64,000 nt of DNA from Sphingobium sp. AP49 (GTDB lineage: Bacteria; Pseudomonadota; Alphaproteobacteria; Sphingomonadales; Sphingomonadaceae): positions 1,743,501 through 1,807,500 of the forward strand of contig NZ_CP124576.1 in the NCBI RefSeq assembly GCF_000281715.2. The letters are read 5' to 3'. Made by a program: the position numbers and the translations under genes. The notes beneath the pieces were generated by a model. It saw nothing but the letters and a program-made list of their open reading frames with translations, ran no database searches and was not told the DNA's origin. Positions 53,999-63,106 of the stretch are shown one piece after another (position 1 is the first letter of the stretch; each line of letters begins with the position of its first letter).

Positions 53999-54010
53999 GA
54001 AAAGAGAAGG

Positions 54011-54041
54011 GCGGTCCGAAAGGGCCGCCTTTCCTTCCTTC
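54011..54041 (+). terminator. Intrinsic terminator after pdhB
   Basis: GGCGGTCC (54011-54018), GAAA tetraloop, GGGCCGCC (54023-54030; one G-U pair), then TTTCCTTCCTT. It ends the eno-ftsB-pdh region and also faces the converging tadE-like gene. Confidence 0.8.
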
Positions 54042-54050
54042 TATCGGCTA

Positions 54051-54713
54051 TCAGGTGGGACAGGCGGCCGTTTGCGCCGTCGATAGTTTGCCAGCGTTTT
54101 TCATCGCCTGATCGGTGCGTTCTCGCACGTTGAACGCGCTGGTATAGCGGATCACCTTCGATCCGAAGATGTCGTTCGAGATCAGCGGCTGATAGGTGTA
54201 GGCCACTTCCACGAACATGACTGCAGTGCCGCTGCCGGATTTGATCTTGGCGTTGGTCGGTCCCAGGCCATCTTTCAAGGCTGCAGTGGACGTGCCGTCG
54301 CCAGCCTTGCCATAGCTGGAAGTGAAGCTGCCGCCGCCCCAGCAGCGCTGCCAGCGAATATATTGCCCCTCATTGGTGCCGGTCTGCCCATTGGGTTCCA
54401 GGTCCGACAGGAAGATGCGGGTGTTGGCCTTGAAATTCCTGAGATTGCTGCCTGCCAGTTCAGCCCCTGTGAAAATCTCGTTGATGTCCCCCTCGTCGAT
54501 CGAGGTGCGTTCGCGCGAGGCATTGTCGGCGACGAGCATCGCGATCTGGCTGACGCGCATATGGGCCATTGCCAGATTGGCGATTTCGAGGCCGCCCATG
54601 CACAGGACCATCAGGACCGGCAGCGAGTAGGCGAACTCTATGAGGGCGAGACCTGATTGATCGTCGCGTAGCCGGCGCATGCAGCGCGATGGAAATAGGC
54701 GGGGGATTGTCAT
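54051..54713 (-). CDS. TadE-like pseudopilin-type protein
   Basis: A 220-residue protein with the TadE-type N-terminus: a basic leader (RRLRDDQSG) then the hydrophobic helix LALIEFAYSLPVLMVLCMGGLEIAN with the conserved Glu. The remainder is exported and polar with several Cys (QRCWGGG, the C-terminal ACPT). TadE/F minor pseudopilins help assemble Flp/Tad pili. Its ATG overlaps the stop of the second tadE-like gene. Confidence 0.82.
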   Translation of the reverse strand: MTIPRLFPSRCMRRLRDDQSGLALIEFAYSLPVLMVLCMGGLEIANLAMAHMRVSQIAMLVADNASRERTSIDEGDINEIFTGAELAGSNLRNFKANTRIFLSDLEPNGQTGTNEGQYIRWQRCWGGGSFTSSYGKAGDGTSTAALKDGLGPTNAKIKSGSGTAVMFVEVAYTYQPLISNDIFGSKVIRYTSAFNVRERTDQAMKNAGKLSTAQTAACPT

Positions 54714-55303
54714 TTGCAGATCGTCGCAGGGGTGGCCTGGTTGGACCAGGGCTGGTTGCGGATGGTGGCGTTGGCGGTAGCGCTTTGCGTCGTGCTCCAG
54801 CCGAGCAGCTTTGCCATCGGGAACAGGCGGGGCATCGAGACAGTGACTTGATAGAAGACGATGTCGTCCGCGCCGCCCAGGCCGGTCACACCGCCTTCGG
54901 CATCGTACGTACCGTTGCCATTGGAGTCCTCGAAACAGTCGCCGCTATTATAGGTGCCAAGCGGTGCGGTATCGCTGGTGATCTTTTCCGCCTTGCCGAC
55001 GCGGGAAAAGTTATAATAGCTCTTCTTGATCACCGAAGTGGTGCCGTTCTTGGTGTTGATGGCCTGCATCTGGGCATCGATATAGGCATCGATCTGGGTG
55101 CTGTTGAGCGTGCCGACCGAAGCCGCTCGGCCGGCGCGATCCAGCACCCCCTGGGTCACTGCCCGCAGGTAGGATTGATAGCCCAAATCGCCAATCCCCA
55201 TGATGAACAGGCATAATGGGGTGGCGATCAGCCCGAACTCCATCAGGGTCGCACCGCGCGCATTATCGCGCAGCCGCTGCGCAAAGGCGTGCCGCCGGCT
55301 CAA
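54710..55303 (-). CDS. Second TadE-like protein
   Basis: About 197 residues starting at a TTG that overlaps the tadG-like stop (TTGA), giving SRRHAFAQRLRDNARG then the membrane helix ATLMEFGLIATPLCLFIMG with the conserved Glu. The longer open frame upstream lies inside the previous gene and is not used. The exported part has an EF-hand-like acidic loop EDSNGNGTYDAEGG. Coupled with both neighbours, so all three proteins are made together. Confidence 0.8.
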   Translation of the reverse strand: MSRRHAFAQRLRDNARGATLMEFGLIATPLCLFIMGIGDLGYQSYLRAVTQGVLDRAGRAASVGTLNSTQIDAYIDAQMQAINTKNGTTSVIKKSYYNFSRVGKAEKITSDTAPLGTYNSGDCFEDSNGNGTYDAEGGVTGLGGADDIVFYQVTVSMPRLFPMAKLLGWSTTQSATANATIRNQPWSNQATPATICK

Positions 55304-57285
55304 TTGGAGAGCCTCAGGCCGCCAATATTCTTGGCGATATTCTGGAAGGTCGTTTTCAGATCTGCTGCGGTGTAGTTCATGCTCCAATGATTGGCACTGC
55401 TGGCGCAATTCTGCAGTTCAGTGCCCATCACATCCTTGTCGCTGAAGCCGATGACCCAGATGACGATGCCCTTGGATTTGATCGCATTACACATCATTTC
55501 CAGACGACGCTTATGGATTGCTGTCAGGTCGGTATCGTTGATGCTGGACGGAGCATCCCGTCTATCAAGCGCTTGATAGCCCCACGCGCCATAGACGGCC
55601 GAATAGGCGCTCATGGTTCCATCGGTCATGAAGACGATATGGCGCGAGACGTTGAAGCCGTTAGGGGCAGCGCCGTTGTCGCTGGCGAAGATGCCGGTCG
55701 GCGAAAGGAAGCGGGCGCCCCAGATCATACCTGTGTCGTGATAGGTGCCGCCGATGGCAACCAAGCTATTCACATAGCTGTCATAGCTGCTCGTCTGACC
55801 GGTGGGAACTGCGGTTCGGCTGGCATAGGATGTCAGCTTCCGGGCTTCTGATGGACAGGCAACCCAGCCGTTGCTGATGTTGCTGGCGCTATTTAGCCAA
55901 TTGCCACTTGTCGAACTCGCCGTGCTGCTGCGCGAAAATATGATGTCAGGCCAATGGGGACGCCATTTGGTTTCTGTGCTGCTGGGCAACGCATCGATTT
56001 GCAAGTCATAGGCACCGCTTGGAATCGAAGCCGTCGATGTGTCTTTAGTGATCGTGCTGTCGGTATCGCGTTCCTCAATGCAGCCGCTCCAGGTCGAAGT
56101 AGGCGAAAGACCAGCGCTATTGTCGTTCACGCTATACGCAGGGTTGGCTGTTGCCTTGCCGCTGGCAAAGCCGGTCACATCGACATCATACTGATTGTAG
56201 GTCCAGACCCATTTCGGCGTCTGCACGGTCTTGTCAGTCTTGGTTTCAACATAGTTGGCATAAGTGACGGATGTATAATATTGCTTATAACCGTTACTCC
56301 TGCTGCCAGTGCAAGAGCCGTTCTTTGCGTAGGTGCTGCCATTTGTTGTGCGCGTATAGGTGACAGTTGTAGTGATGACGCCGTTGGCATCGGTGCTCGA
56401 AGAGGTTGATGAATTGGTGGCTTGGGTGGCGTTGTCGCTCGGAATGGCCGCGCAGTTATTGCTACTCGTGCCAGTAGTATTGCCGCTACCGTTGGTGGCG
56501 GTGCCGGATTTATAGGTCCAGCTGCCCGAATCCGAGGTCGTATTATAGCCATCATATTTGCCCTGGCGGGTCTGGTATTTCCAAGTTTCGCCGGTCGTGC
56601 CGCCCAGGACATAGCTGGCCGGTAGCAGCTTGCCGACATTGACGGTGCTGCTGTAAGGCATGAATCCATAGCGAATTCGGCCGGTGCTATCCGAACCTGG
56701 ACCTAATGTGTCGTAGAAATCCTTCACGGCCTGTTGCAACGCGGCAAGCTTCGTTGACGAGCCTCCCGAACCGTTCGAAATGCTATCCTTCATCGACCCG
56801 GTCGTATCGAGCACCAGCATGACGTCGGTATTGCCGATGTCGAAGCGCGAATCGCAGTTGACCGAGAGCGCCAGCGTCTGGACGCCGAAGATGCGCATGA
56901 TGGTGGTGGGAATGGTCGTGGCGGCCGACACCTGGACCGTGGTGGTTTCGCCTGGCTTGCTCTGGATGGTGGGGGTGAAATCTGCGGCGCCGAACGTATT
57001 TTGCGGGAAGTTGAAGTCGAAGAATTTCTTCGCTTCGGTCTTGTCGCTGTCTGTCATCGATGCCGTGGTCATCGCGCGGCGGCCAGCCAGCGCGGCAGCG
57101 TCGCAGGCCTGCTGCAGGCGAGCGCGCACCATATAGGCGCGGCTCATATCCACCCCGCCGCCGATCAGGCCGGCCAGAGGAAGGATGGCGGCCGCCACCA
57201 TGGCAAGCGTATTGCCCGCCTGGTTACGGCGTAGCCGGCCGAGAAACGTCATCGCGCACTTGATCTGATTGCCCATGTTCCGCAT
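55300..57285 (-). CDS. TadG-like VWA protein with long Ser/Thr/Tyr-rich insert
   Basis: About 661 residues. The N-terminal Flp-type segment (RRNQAGNTLAMVAAAILPLAGLI) anchors it in the inner membrane. A VWA domain begins near 150 with MIDAS DTTGSM at 161-166 and resumes after an insert. The insert, roughly 235-410, is very rich in Ser, Thr, Asn, Gly and Tyr (for example TTNGSTYAKNGSCTGSRSNG), resembling a surface-exposed adhesive or stalk region. VWA TadG proteins are thought to help pilus anchoring. First gene of a three-gene unit; the rest of the Tad machinery is not in the window. Start between 57288 (GTG) and 57276 (ATG) is uncertain. Confidence 0.82.
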   Translation of the reverse strand: MRNMGNQIKCAMTFLGRLRRNQAGNTLAMVAAAILPLAGLIGGGVDMSRAYMVRARLQQACDAAALAGRRAMTTASMTDSDKTEAKKFFDFNFPQNTFGAADFTPTIQSKPGETTTVQVSAATTIPTTIMRIFGVQTLALSVNCDSRFDIGNTDVMLVLDTTGSMKDSISNGSGGSSTKLAALQQAVKDFYDTLGPGSDSTGRIRYGFMPYSSTVNVGKLLPASYVLGGTTGETWKYQTRQGKYDGYNTTSDSGSWTYKSGTATNGSGNTTGTSSNNCAAIPSDNATQATNSSTSSSTDANGVITTTVTYTRTTNGSTYAKNGSCTGSRSNGYKQYYTSVTYANYVETKTDKTVQTPKWVWTYNQYDVDVTGFASGKATANPAYSVNDNSAGLSPTSTWSGCIEERDTDSTITKDTSTASIPSGAYDLQIDALPSSTETKWRPHWPDIIFSRSSTASSTSGNWLNSASNISNGWVACPSEARKLTSYASRTAVPTGQTSSYDSYVNSLVAIGGTYHDTGMIWGARFLSPTGIFASDNGAAPNGFNVSRHIVFMTDGTMSAYSAVYGAWGYQALDRRDAPSSINDTDLTAIHKRRLEMMCNAIKSKGIVIWVIGFSDKDVMGTELQNCASSANHWSMNYTAADLKTTFQNIAKNIGGLRLSN

Positions 57286-57415
57286 CACCCATGTCGCCCG
57301 CTTCCCCCCAAAAATCTGGACAGGGCACCTTGTTACCCATGCGGCACGACTGGTTAGAATCTATATGCGAAGCTTGGTTAAAGGATTGATAAGCCATTTT
57401 TAGATCGGGATCGAA

Positions 57416-58075
57416 ATGACGGTGCCTGAAGACGGCCTGCCGCCGCTGGCACGCCTGCTTTCAGGGCATGCGGGCCGGTTTGCCGAACGCCATCGGGCGC
57501 TCTGGGCGCTCGACCAGCGTTTTGCGCAAATTGCGCGAACCACCAGCGATCCGGCGATCGGGCAGATGCGTCTGGCCTGGTGGCTGGGCGTCGTCACCGA
57601 TGCGCAGGGCGTCAAGGGGCAGGGCGAGCCGGTCGTGGATCGGCTGCGGGTGATTGGGGCACTGGGGGCACCTGGGATCCCGGCAATGCTGGATGGCTGG
57701 GAAGTGCTGGTGGTGGAGCCGGAGATCGATCTCACCGGCTTGCGGGATTATGCCGCCGGGCGTGGCGGCGGGCTGTTCCAGGCGCTGGCCGATGTGGCCG
57801 ATACGCCGGACTGGCTGGTCGCAGCGGGCAAGATCTGGGCGCTGTGGGATCTGTCCGCCCATAGCGGAGACGCGGCCCTGGCCGAAGCCGCCATCGGCCT
57901 GGCCCGCGATCTGTTGCCGCAGGTCGGCGATCCCATGTGGCCCAAGGCGTGGAAGCCGCTGCGCATCGCCTATCTGCTGGCGCGGCACGATGTCGAGCGG
58001 GGGCAGCGGGCGTCGGTCGGGCTGACGCGCGCCATGGCCTGGCGGCTGATGCGGATCGCGCTTGTCGGACGCTAG
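57416..58075 (+). CDS. Squalene/phytoene synthase-like protein, catalytic motifs missing
   Basis: A 219-residue helical protein. The block ALDQRFAQIARTTSDPAIGQMRLAWWLGVV matches the start of squalene/phytoene synthase-like proteins, and a tryptophan-rich middle follows. The Asp-rich DxxxD motifs needed for prenyl diphosphate binding are absent and the protein is shorter than true synthases. It resembles the group that includes the mitochondrial complex I assembly factor NDUFAF6, which is suggestive given the full nuo operon here, but the link is inference. Confidence 0.68.
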   Translation: MTVPEDGLPPLARLLSGHAGRFAERHRALWALDQRFAQIARTTSDPAIGQMRLAWWLGVVTDAQGVKGQGEPVVDRLRVIGALGAPGIPAMLDGWEVLVVEPEIDLTGLRDYAAGRGGGLFQALADVADTPDWLVAAGKIWALWDLSAHSGDAALAEAAIGLARDLLPQVGDPMWPKAWKPLRIAYLLARHDVERGQRASVGLTRAMAWRLMRIALVGR

Positions 58076-58120
58076 CCGATCGCGATAGGTTCGCTGCCGT
58101 CACAAATGGCGGAGCGGGCG

Positions 58121-58585
58121 ATGGGACGGTTGCTGGCGGGGGGCATGGGCGCGTTGCTGCTGGTCGCGGCCGGCCTGTTCTGGTGGCAAGGGCGGGCGAC
58201 CAACGAGCCACCGCCCAAGGCCTTGCTCGCGCCACCGCCGCCGCCAGCGAACGAGGCATTGCCTGAAGGCGATCCCGATGCGGTAGGGGAGGCGCCGCCA
58301 ATGCCGGGCGAGGCTAGCCCACAGAGCCGCGAGGAAAAGCGCTTCGCCCGTTATGACCGCAATCGCGATGGCATCATCAGCCGGATCGAAATGCTCGGCA
58401 GCCGGACGGCAGCGTTCAAACAGCTCGACACGAACAAGGATAATCTCCTGTCATTCGAGGAATGGGCGGTGGCGACGGCCGACCGCTTTGCCGGGGCCGA
58501 TGTCGACAAGGACGGCAAGCTGACCCCGGCCGAATTCGCCACCACCGCGCCGAAGCGGGCGGCGAAACCGCGCTGCAAATGCTGA
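58121..58585 (+). CDS. Membrane-anchored EF-hand protein
   Basis: About 154 residues. An N-terminal transmembrane segment (LLAGGMGALLLVAAGLFWW) and a Pro-rich linker lead to a calcium-binding region with three EF-hand loops: DRNRDGIISRIE, DTNKDNLLSFEEW and DVDKDGKLTPAEF. The C-terminus ends in a short CKC. ATG at 58121 is preferred because GGAGCGGGCG lies before it; the in-frame ATG at 58106 has no site. It probably senses or buffers periplasmic calcium. Converges with trmFO. Confidence 0.82.
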   Translation: MGRLLAGGMGALLLVAAGLFWWQGRATNEPPPKALLAPPPPPANEALPEGDPDAVGEAPPMPGEASPQSREEKRFARYDRNRDGIISRIEMLGSRTAAFKQLDTNKDNLLSFEEWAVATADRFAGADVDKDGKLTPAEFATTAPKRAAKPRCKC

Positions 58586-58601
58586 GCCTGTCCCGGAAGG
58601 G

Positions 58602-59948
58602 TCAGGCCGGTTCCACCACCTCACCCAGCCAGCGACCGAAGGAGGCGCGGGCGCGGGCGGTATAGGCTTCCTTGCGCTGCTTCTTCTTGACGTCGTCCAG
58701 CGTCGGGAAAAGACCGAAATTGACGTTCATCGGCTGATAGTCGGCGGTCTCGACATTGCCCGTGACATGGCCGAGCAGCGCGCCCAGTGCTGTGTCGGCG
58801 GGCGGCGGCGCCAGATCCTGGCCCAATATCTCGGCCGCAGCGAAACGTCCGGCGATGAGGCCGATGGCGGCGCTCTCGACATAGCCTTCGCATCCGGTCA
58901 TCTGCCCGGCGAAGCGGATATGGGGCGCGCTTTTCAGGCGCAGCGTCGGGTCGAGCAGCTTGGGGCTCTGGATGAAGGTGTTGCGGTGCAGCCCGCCCAG
59001 CCGCGCGAACTCGGCCTTTTCCAGGCCCGGAATGGTGCGCAGCAGCTCGACCTGGGCACCATGTTTCAGCTTGGTCTGGAAACCGACCATGTTCCATAAC
59101 GTGCCCGACGCATTGTCCTGGCGCAGCTGGACCACGGCATAGGGCCAGCGGCCGGTCTTGGGATTGTCGAGCCCCATCGGCTTCATCGGACCATGGCGCA
59201 GCGTTTCCGGCCCGCGCGAGGCCATCACCTCGATCGGCATGCAGCCCTCGAAATAGGGGGGGGTGGCCTCCCATTCCTTGAACTCGGTCTTTTCGCCGTC
59301 GAGCAGCCCCTGGACGAAGGCCTGATACTGCTCCTTGTTCATCGGGCAGTTGATATAGTCCTTGCCCTCGCCACCGCCGGGGCCGATCTTGTCCCAGCGA
59401 TTGGCCATCCAGCATTCGTCCATGTTGATGCTGTCGAAATGGATGACCGGCGCGATCGCGTCGAAGAAGGCGAGATGCTCCATGCCGGCCGCTTCGCCGA
59501 TGCTGCTGGCCAGCGCGGCGGCGGTCAGCGGCCCGGTGGCGACGATGGTCATGCCTTGCGTCGGCAACCTGTCGATCCGTTCGCGTACGATCTCGACATT
59601 GGGATGTTCGGCGAGCGCGCGGGTGACGCCGTCGGAAAAGACATCGCGGTCGACCGCCAGGGCGGAGCCGGCCGGCACCTTGGCCGGTTCGGCGCGGTCC
59701 ATGATCAGCGAGCCGAGACGCCGCATTTCCTGATGCAGCAGGCCCACGGCATTCTTGTCCGCATCATCGGAACGGAAACTGTTGGAGCAGACCAGTTCGG
59801 CCAGGCCATCGGTCTGGTGCGCCGGGGTCATCTCTCCGGTCCCGCGCATTTCCGACAGGCGGACCTTGATGCCGGCCTGGGCGAGCTGCCAGGCGGCTTC
59901 CGAACCGGCGAGGCCGCCGCCGATGACATGGATCTGATGATTGGACAT
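58602..59948 (-). CDS. trmFO: tRNA (uracil-54-C5)-methyltransferase TrmFO
   Basis: FAD- and methylene-tetrahydrofolate-dependent enzyme that makes ribothymidine 54 in the tRNA T-loop. The N-terminal dinucleotide fold has [11 protein letters not shown] (10-20), with [12 protein letters not shown] and [16 protein letters not shown] further on. 448 residues from the ATG at 59948; the open frame extends upstream, but the family starts at [12 protein letters not shown]. The start codon directly follows the 33-base element shared with the efp leader. Confidence 0.94.
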   Translation of the reverse strand: MSNHQIHVIGGGLAGSEAAWQLAQAGIKVRLSEMRGTGEMTPAHQTDGLAELVCSNSFRSDDADKNAVGLLHQEMRRLGSLIMDRAEPAKVPAGSALAVDRDVFSDGVTRALAEHPNVEIVRERIDRLPTQGMTIVATGPLTAAALASSIGEAAGMEHLAFFDAIAPVIHFDSINMDECWMANRWDKIGPGGGEGKDYINCPMNKEQYQAFVQGLLDGEKTEFKEWEATPPYFEGCMPIEVMASRGPETLRHGPMKPMGLDNPKTGRWPYAVVQLRQDNASGTLWNMVGFQTKLKHGAQVELLRTIPGLEKAEFARLGGLHRNTFIQSPKLLDPTLRLKSAPHIRFAGQMTGCEGYVESAAIGLIAGRFAAAEILGQDLAPPPADTALGALLGHVTGNVETADYQPMNVNFGLFPTLDDVKKKQRKEAYTARARASFGRWLGEVVEPA

Positions 59949-59981
59949 ATTTCGCTTAACTTCGCACTTTTCCCGCACATT
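59949..59981 (-). repeat. 33-base leader element, trmFO copy
   Basis: Minus-strand copy of the element at 5482-5514, one mismatch. It abuts the trmFO ATG, so it occupies the ribosome-binding position without containing a Shine-Dalgarno. AAATTGCCG lies directly upstream (59982-59990). Confidence 0.75.
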
Positions 59982-59990
59982 CGGCAATTT

Positions 59991-60306
59991 CCGAACGCCA
60001 GTGGGACATATTGTTATGAGATGCAATCAGTATAGCCCGGGCTAGCGGCGTAGGACAGGGGCGGTCAAGGGCGGCCGGCCAGGTCGGATGTCATGGCCGG
60101 AACGACCGATCCCATCGGCCGCATAGGGCAGGACCAGTCGGTTCGGTAGAATGGATTACGCGACGAAATGCGAGCGGCAGCCCAAGCGCGTCGCCGCCAT
60201 AGCATAGACCCGGACCCGCCCCGCCAAATCTGGTTGACCAGTCTCGGCGGGGGATCGGCACCCTGCACGGGGCAGGGGCTAGCCATATCGACGATCTCCG
60301 ATAAGA
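59991..60306. other. Intergenic region, nothing recognised
   Basis: About 316 bases between trmFO and the histidine kinase gene. It probably contains the trmFO promoter. A frame of 81 codons on the minus strand has no family character or ribosome site. No RNA gene was seen. Confidence 0.5.
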
Positions 60307-61473
60307 TCACCAGTCACCCGGTCGGCGCCGAGGGATTCGGGCGATGACCAGCGTGCCCGTTCCCGTGCGACGGACCTCCAGATAGCCAGCCAGCGCGGCG
60401 ATGCGCTCGCGCATCCCTGACAGCCCGACACCGACAATGTCTCGTCCCTGGCCGTTGATCACATGCTCCGGCACACCCCGGCCGTCATCCTCGATTTCGA
60501 TGAACAGATCCTGCCTGCTACGCCGCAGGCGGACAACCACATGATTGGCATTGGCATGTTTGTAGACATTGGCCAATGCTTCCTGCGCCACGCGATAGAA
60601 GGCGATTTCCATGTCGGGGCAGCGCTTGATCCGACCAGCGAGGTTGCGGAATTCGACGAACAGGCCGGATCGACGCGCGAAGCCCCGGGAAAAATTGCTC
60701 AAGGCCGCCTCGATCCCGTCCTCGGCCAGTTCCGGCGGGTGCAGGATGTAGCTCAATGTCTTGATCTGATCCTGGATGGCCTTGAGCGACACTTCCATTG
60801 CGCGATAGGCGTCGGCGGCCTCGCTGGTCATATTGGTGCTGCGTACCGTCAGCAGGTTGAACTGGATCAGCGCCAACTGCTGGAAGGTCTCGTCATGCAG
60901 CTCGCGTGCGATCCGCTTGCGCTCTTCCTCTTCGGCGAGCAGCATCGACAGATGGTAGCGGCGGCGGTCCATCGACTCGCTTTCGGGATCCTCATCGTCA
61001 AGATGGCTGATGATGATCAACTGGTCGTCACCGGGTAACCGGTCGCCATGTATGATCATATGGATATCCTGACCGCGCAGATGAAAGCGGATGGGATAGG
61101 AAAAGGCCTTGCCGCCTTTCCGCAGCAGCGCCAGGTGGCGCCGAATGGCGTCCGTGTCAGCCGGGCTGGCCTTGAACGCATGATTGAGATCGAAATAGCA
61201 TTTCCCGATCGTCGCCTGCGCATCCAGTCCGACGGCGCAGAGATAGGGTTCGCAAGGATTGTTGAACGCGAGAATATGATCATTGCCGTCCAGCACGACA
61301 ATCTTGACTGGCACCACGTCGATCAGCCGTTGAACCTCATCGCGCATGCCCCCCCGGGCGTGCGACGATGTCGATAGCGGCAAGGCTATGACCGCGCCCA
61401 TCCCATCATCGTCATTGATAGGATGGGATGTGGATATCTGGAACGAAGCCCCCGCTTGATTTGGTTCGAACAT
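60307..61473 (-). CDS. Cytosolic PAS-domain sensor histidine kinase (HisKA_3)
   Basis: A 388-residue kinase with no transmembrane helix. Residues 45-150 form a PAS sensor (VQRLIDVVPVKIVVLDGNDH). The HisKA_3 dimer domain carries the phospho-accepting His193 in RELHDETFQQLALIQ, and the ATPase domain has EALANVYKHANANHV, EDDGRGVP and GVGLSGMRERIAAL. This class signals to NarL/LuxR-type response regulators, but none is encoded in the window, so it is an orphan here. GAGGGAA precedes the ATG. It is divergent from the outer-membrane protein gene. Confidence 0.92.
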   Translation of the reverse strand: MFEPNQAGASFQISTSHPINDDDGMGAVIALPLSTSSHARGGMRDEVQRLIDVVPVKIVVLDGNDHILAFNNPCEPYLCAVGLDAQATIGKCYFDLNHAFKASPADTDAIRRHLALLRKGGKAFSYPIRFHLRGQDIHMIIHGDRLPGDDQLIIISHLDDEDPESESMDRRRYHLSMLLAEEEERKRIARELHDETFQQLALIQFNLLTVRSTNMTSEAADAYRAMEVSLKAIQDQIKTLSYILHPPELAEDGIEAALSNFSRGFARRSGLFVEFRNLAGRIKRCPDMEIAFYRVAQEALANVYKHANANHVVVRLRRSRQDLFIEIEDDGRGVPEHVINGQGRDIVGVGLSGMRERIAALAGYLEVRRTGTGTLVIARIPRRRPGDW

Positions 61474-62191
61474 GACGTTTCCCTCACAAGCATACCCCAG
61501 AAAAATCGCTTGCCAACGATGTCAGCGTGGCAGTCGATTTGACGTTGGGCACAGTTAACGCCGGGAAATCCCGGACGCATTTCCGCTATGTATAAGGCGA
61601 CCCTGTTATCCGTAACCTTACGGTCGGGAATAATCCGTAGCAATAGGAAGAAACCCCTAGGAGTGTGCGCATCGCATCGCGCCATTTTCGCGCATTGAGA
61701 CAGCCACCTTTTGTCGAGGCAGATACGTGAATTCCCTATAACGGCGATGGTTTGAAAATTTCATGACAAAAGCATGAATTTTGTTGTCCCTGCAGTGCCG
61801 GGCGGCAGTCTTTTACTATTCGTGTTTCCGCTCTGGTATGGATGCGTGCGCGAGCATCGCCAATGGGCCAAACGGGCGGTCGCTGGGATTTCGCCCGGGT
61901 AAACCCCGAGGCGAAGGCCTGAGTCGTCCCGGATGCGGGCGGCGTAAATCGGGGTGAAATCGCTGTAGGCTGATGGTACCGAATCGTTGCTGCGATCTGG
62001 TGGGCAAGATGCCATCACTTGATGTCAACGATCGCCGAATCGCAGATCAACGGCAAAACCGGCATCATTACGTCTTCATCTCCAAACTTACCCTGATGCC
62101 CAATTGGCAGAAGGATCGTCACAGTGCCGGTTCAGGATGTGCGGCTGATCTCGAATCGCCAGCCATCCCGTGTGCATTGGGAGGTAAAGAC
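61474..62191. promoter_or_regulatory. Long divergent intergenic region with several dyads
   Basis: A 718-base gap between the kinase and outer-membrane protein genes with no supported gene. Dyads: CCGGGAAATCCCGG (61561-61574), CCGTAACCTTACGG (61610-61623) and TGAAAATTTCA (61753-61763). Their cluster on the kinase side suggests regulator binding. Short frames here look non-coding. Confidence 0.5.
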
Positions 62192-63019
62192 ATGAACTGT
62201 CGTCGCAGCACGATCACAGCTTTGCTGGTTCTGGTAGCAGGTGGCTGGGCTGCACCGGGATATGCCCAGTCGCTCGATGATAAATATTGGCTAGAGGTGG
62301 GGGGGTATATGCCCTCGGTCACGTCGAAGGTCCGGGTGGCCCCTGCATCCAATCCGGACGGCGGTACGTCGATCGATATGGAATCCGATCTCAACCTCGA
62401 CAAGCACAAGGTCCTGCCACAGGTTTCGGCAGGTATAAGGCTGGGGCATAACTGGTCGCTGATGGCGGAATATTATTCGCTCAGCCGCAGCGGGGAGAAA
62501 CAGATTTCGCGCGATATCAGCTTTGATGACGTAGTCTATCCGGCCGGCGTACGAATGGACACAAGCTTCGATTCGACCATCTATCGTGCGACTTTCGGTT
62601 ATTCCTTCATCAACAAGCCTAACACCCGCCTGGGCGCGGCGCTCGGTCTGCATGCGACCAAGTTCGATCTGCAACTGGATGGCGAAGCACGGGTGGGAGA
62701 GGCCGGGATCAGCGCCCAACAGCGCAAGCGCGATGTATTGGCCCCGCTCCCGACATTGGGCCTGTTCGGCGCACAACGGATCGCGCCCGACGTGACGCTC
62801 AGCGCGCGCGCCGATTATCTGTCGCTCAAGATCGACGATTATAAGGGGCGGCTGCTCAATGGAGAAGCGGCGGTGACTTGGCGCTTTGCCAAGAATGTCG
62901 GGATCGGAGCGATGTGGCGCTATGTCAATTATCGCGTCGATGTCGACAAGGAGCGCTGGGCCGGCCGGCTGCAATATCGCTTCAGTGGTCCGGCGGTGTT
63001 CCTGCAGGCGGGCTTCTAA
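62192..63019 (+). CDS. Outer-membrane beta-barrel protein
   Basis: A 275-residue protein with a signal peptide ending PGYAQ (about 1-25). The rest alternates amphipathic beta strands (KYWLEVGGYMP, WSLMAEYYSLS, TIYRATFGYSF, TRLGAALGLHATKF, VGIGAMWRYVNYRV) and ends in a C-terminal Phe, the outer-membrane insertion signal. It looks like an 8- to 10-stranded barrel. GGGAGG precedes the ATG at 62192. Role unknown; placement next to a sensor kinase suggests controlled expression. Confidence 0.85.
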   Translation: MNCRRSTITALLVLVAGGWAAPGYAQSLDDKYWLEVGGYMPSVTSKVRVAPASNPDGGTSIDMESDLNLDKHKVLPQVSAGIRLGHNWSLMAEYYSLSRSGEKQISRDISFDDVVYPAGVRMDTSFDSTIYRATFGYSFINKPNTRLGAALGLHATKFDLQLDGEARVGEAGISAQQRKRDVLAPLPTLGLFGAQRIAPDVTLSARADYLSLKIDDYKGRLLNGEAAVTWRFAKNVGIGAMWRYVNYRVDVDKERWAGRLQYRFSGPAVFLQAGF

Positions 63020-63030
63020 GGGATCTTGCA

Positions 63031-63089
63031 GGCACAACAAGGAAAAGGCGCCGCGCATGATATGCGCGGCGCCTTTTCCTTGTTGTGCC
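63031..63089. terminator. Very long perfect hairpin, bidirectional terminator
   Basis: A perfect 28-base inverted repeat (63031-63058 and 63062-63089) with a GAT loop. The arms contain AAGGAAAAGG and CCTTTTCCTT. It lies 12 bases after the outer-membrane protein gene and 18 bases from the end of the converging FGE gene. Confidence 0.85.
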
Positions 63090-63106
63090 CCGATAGGCTT
63101 TCCGGC

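Noticed and set aside
60065..60310. 81-codon frame between trmFO and the kinase gene
   Set aside because: No conserved features or ribosome site; overlaps the kinase end.
61386..61685. Short frames in the gap upstream of the histidine kinase
   Set aside because: They overlap the kinase start or the dyads, and composition is not protein-like.
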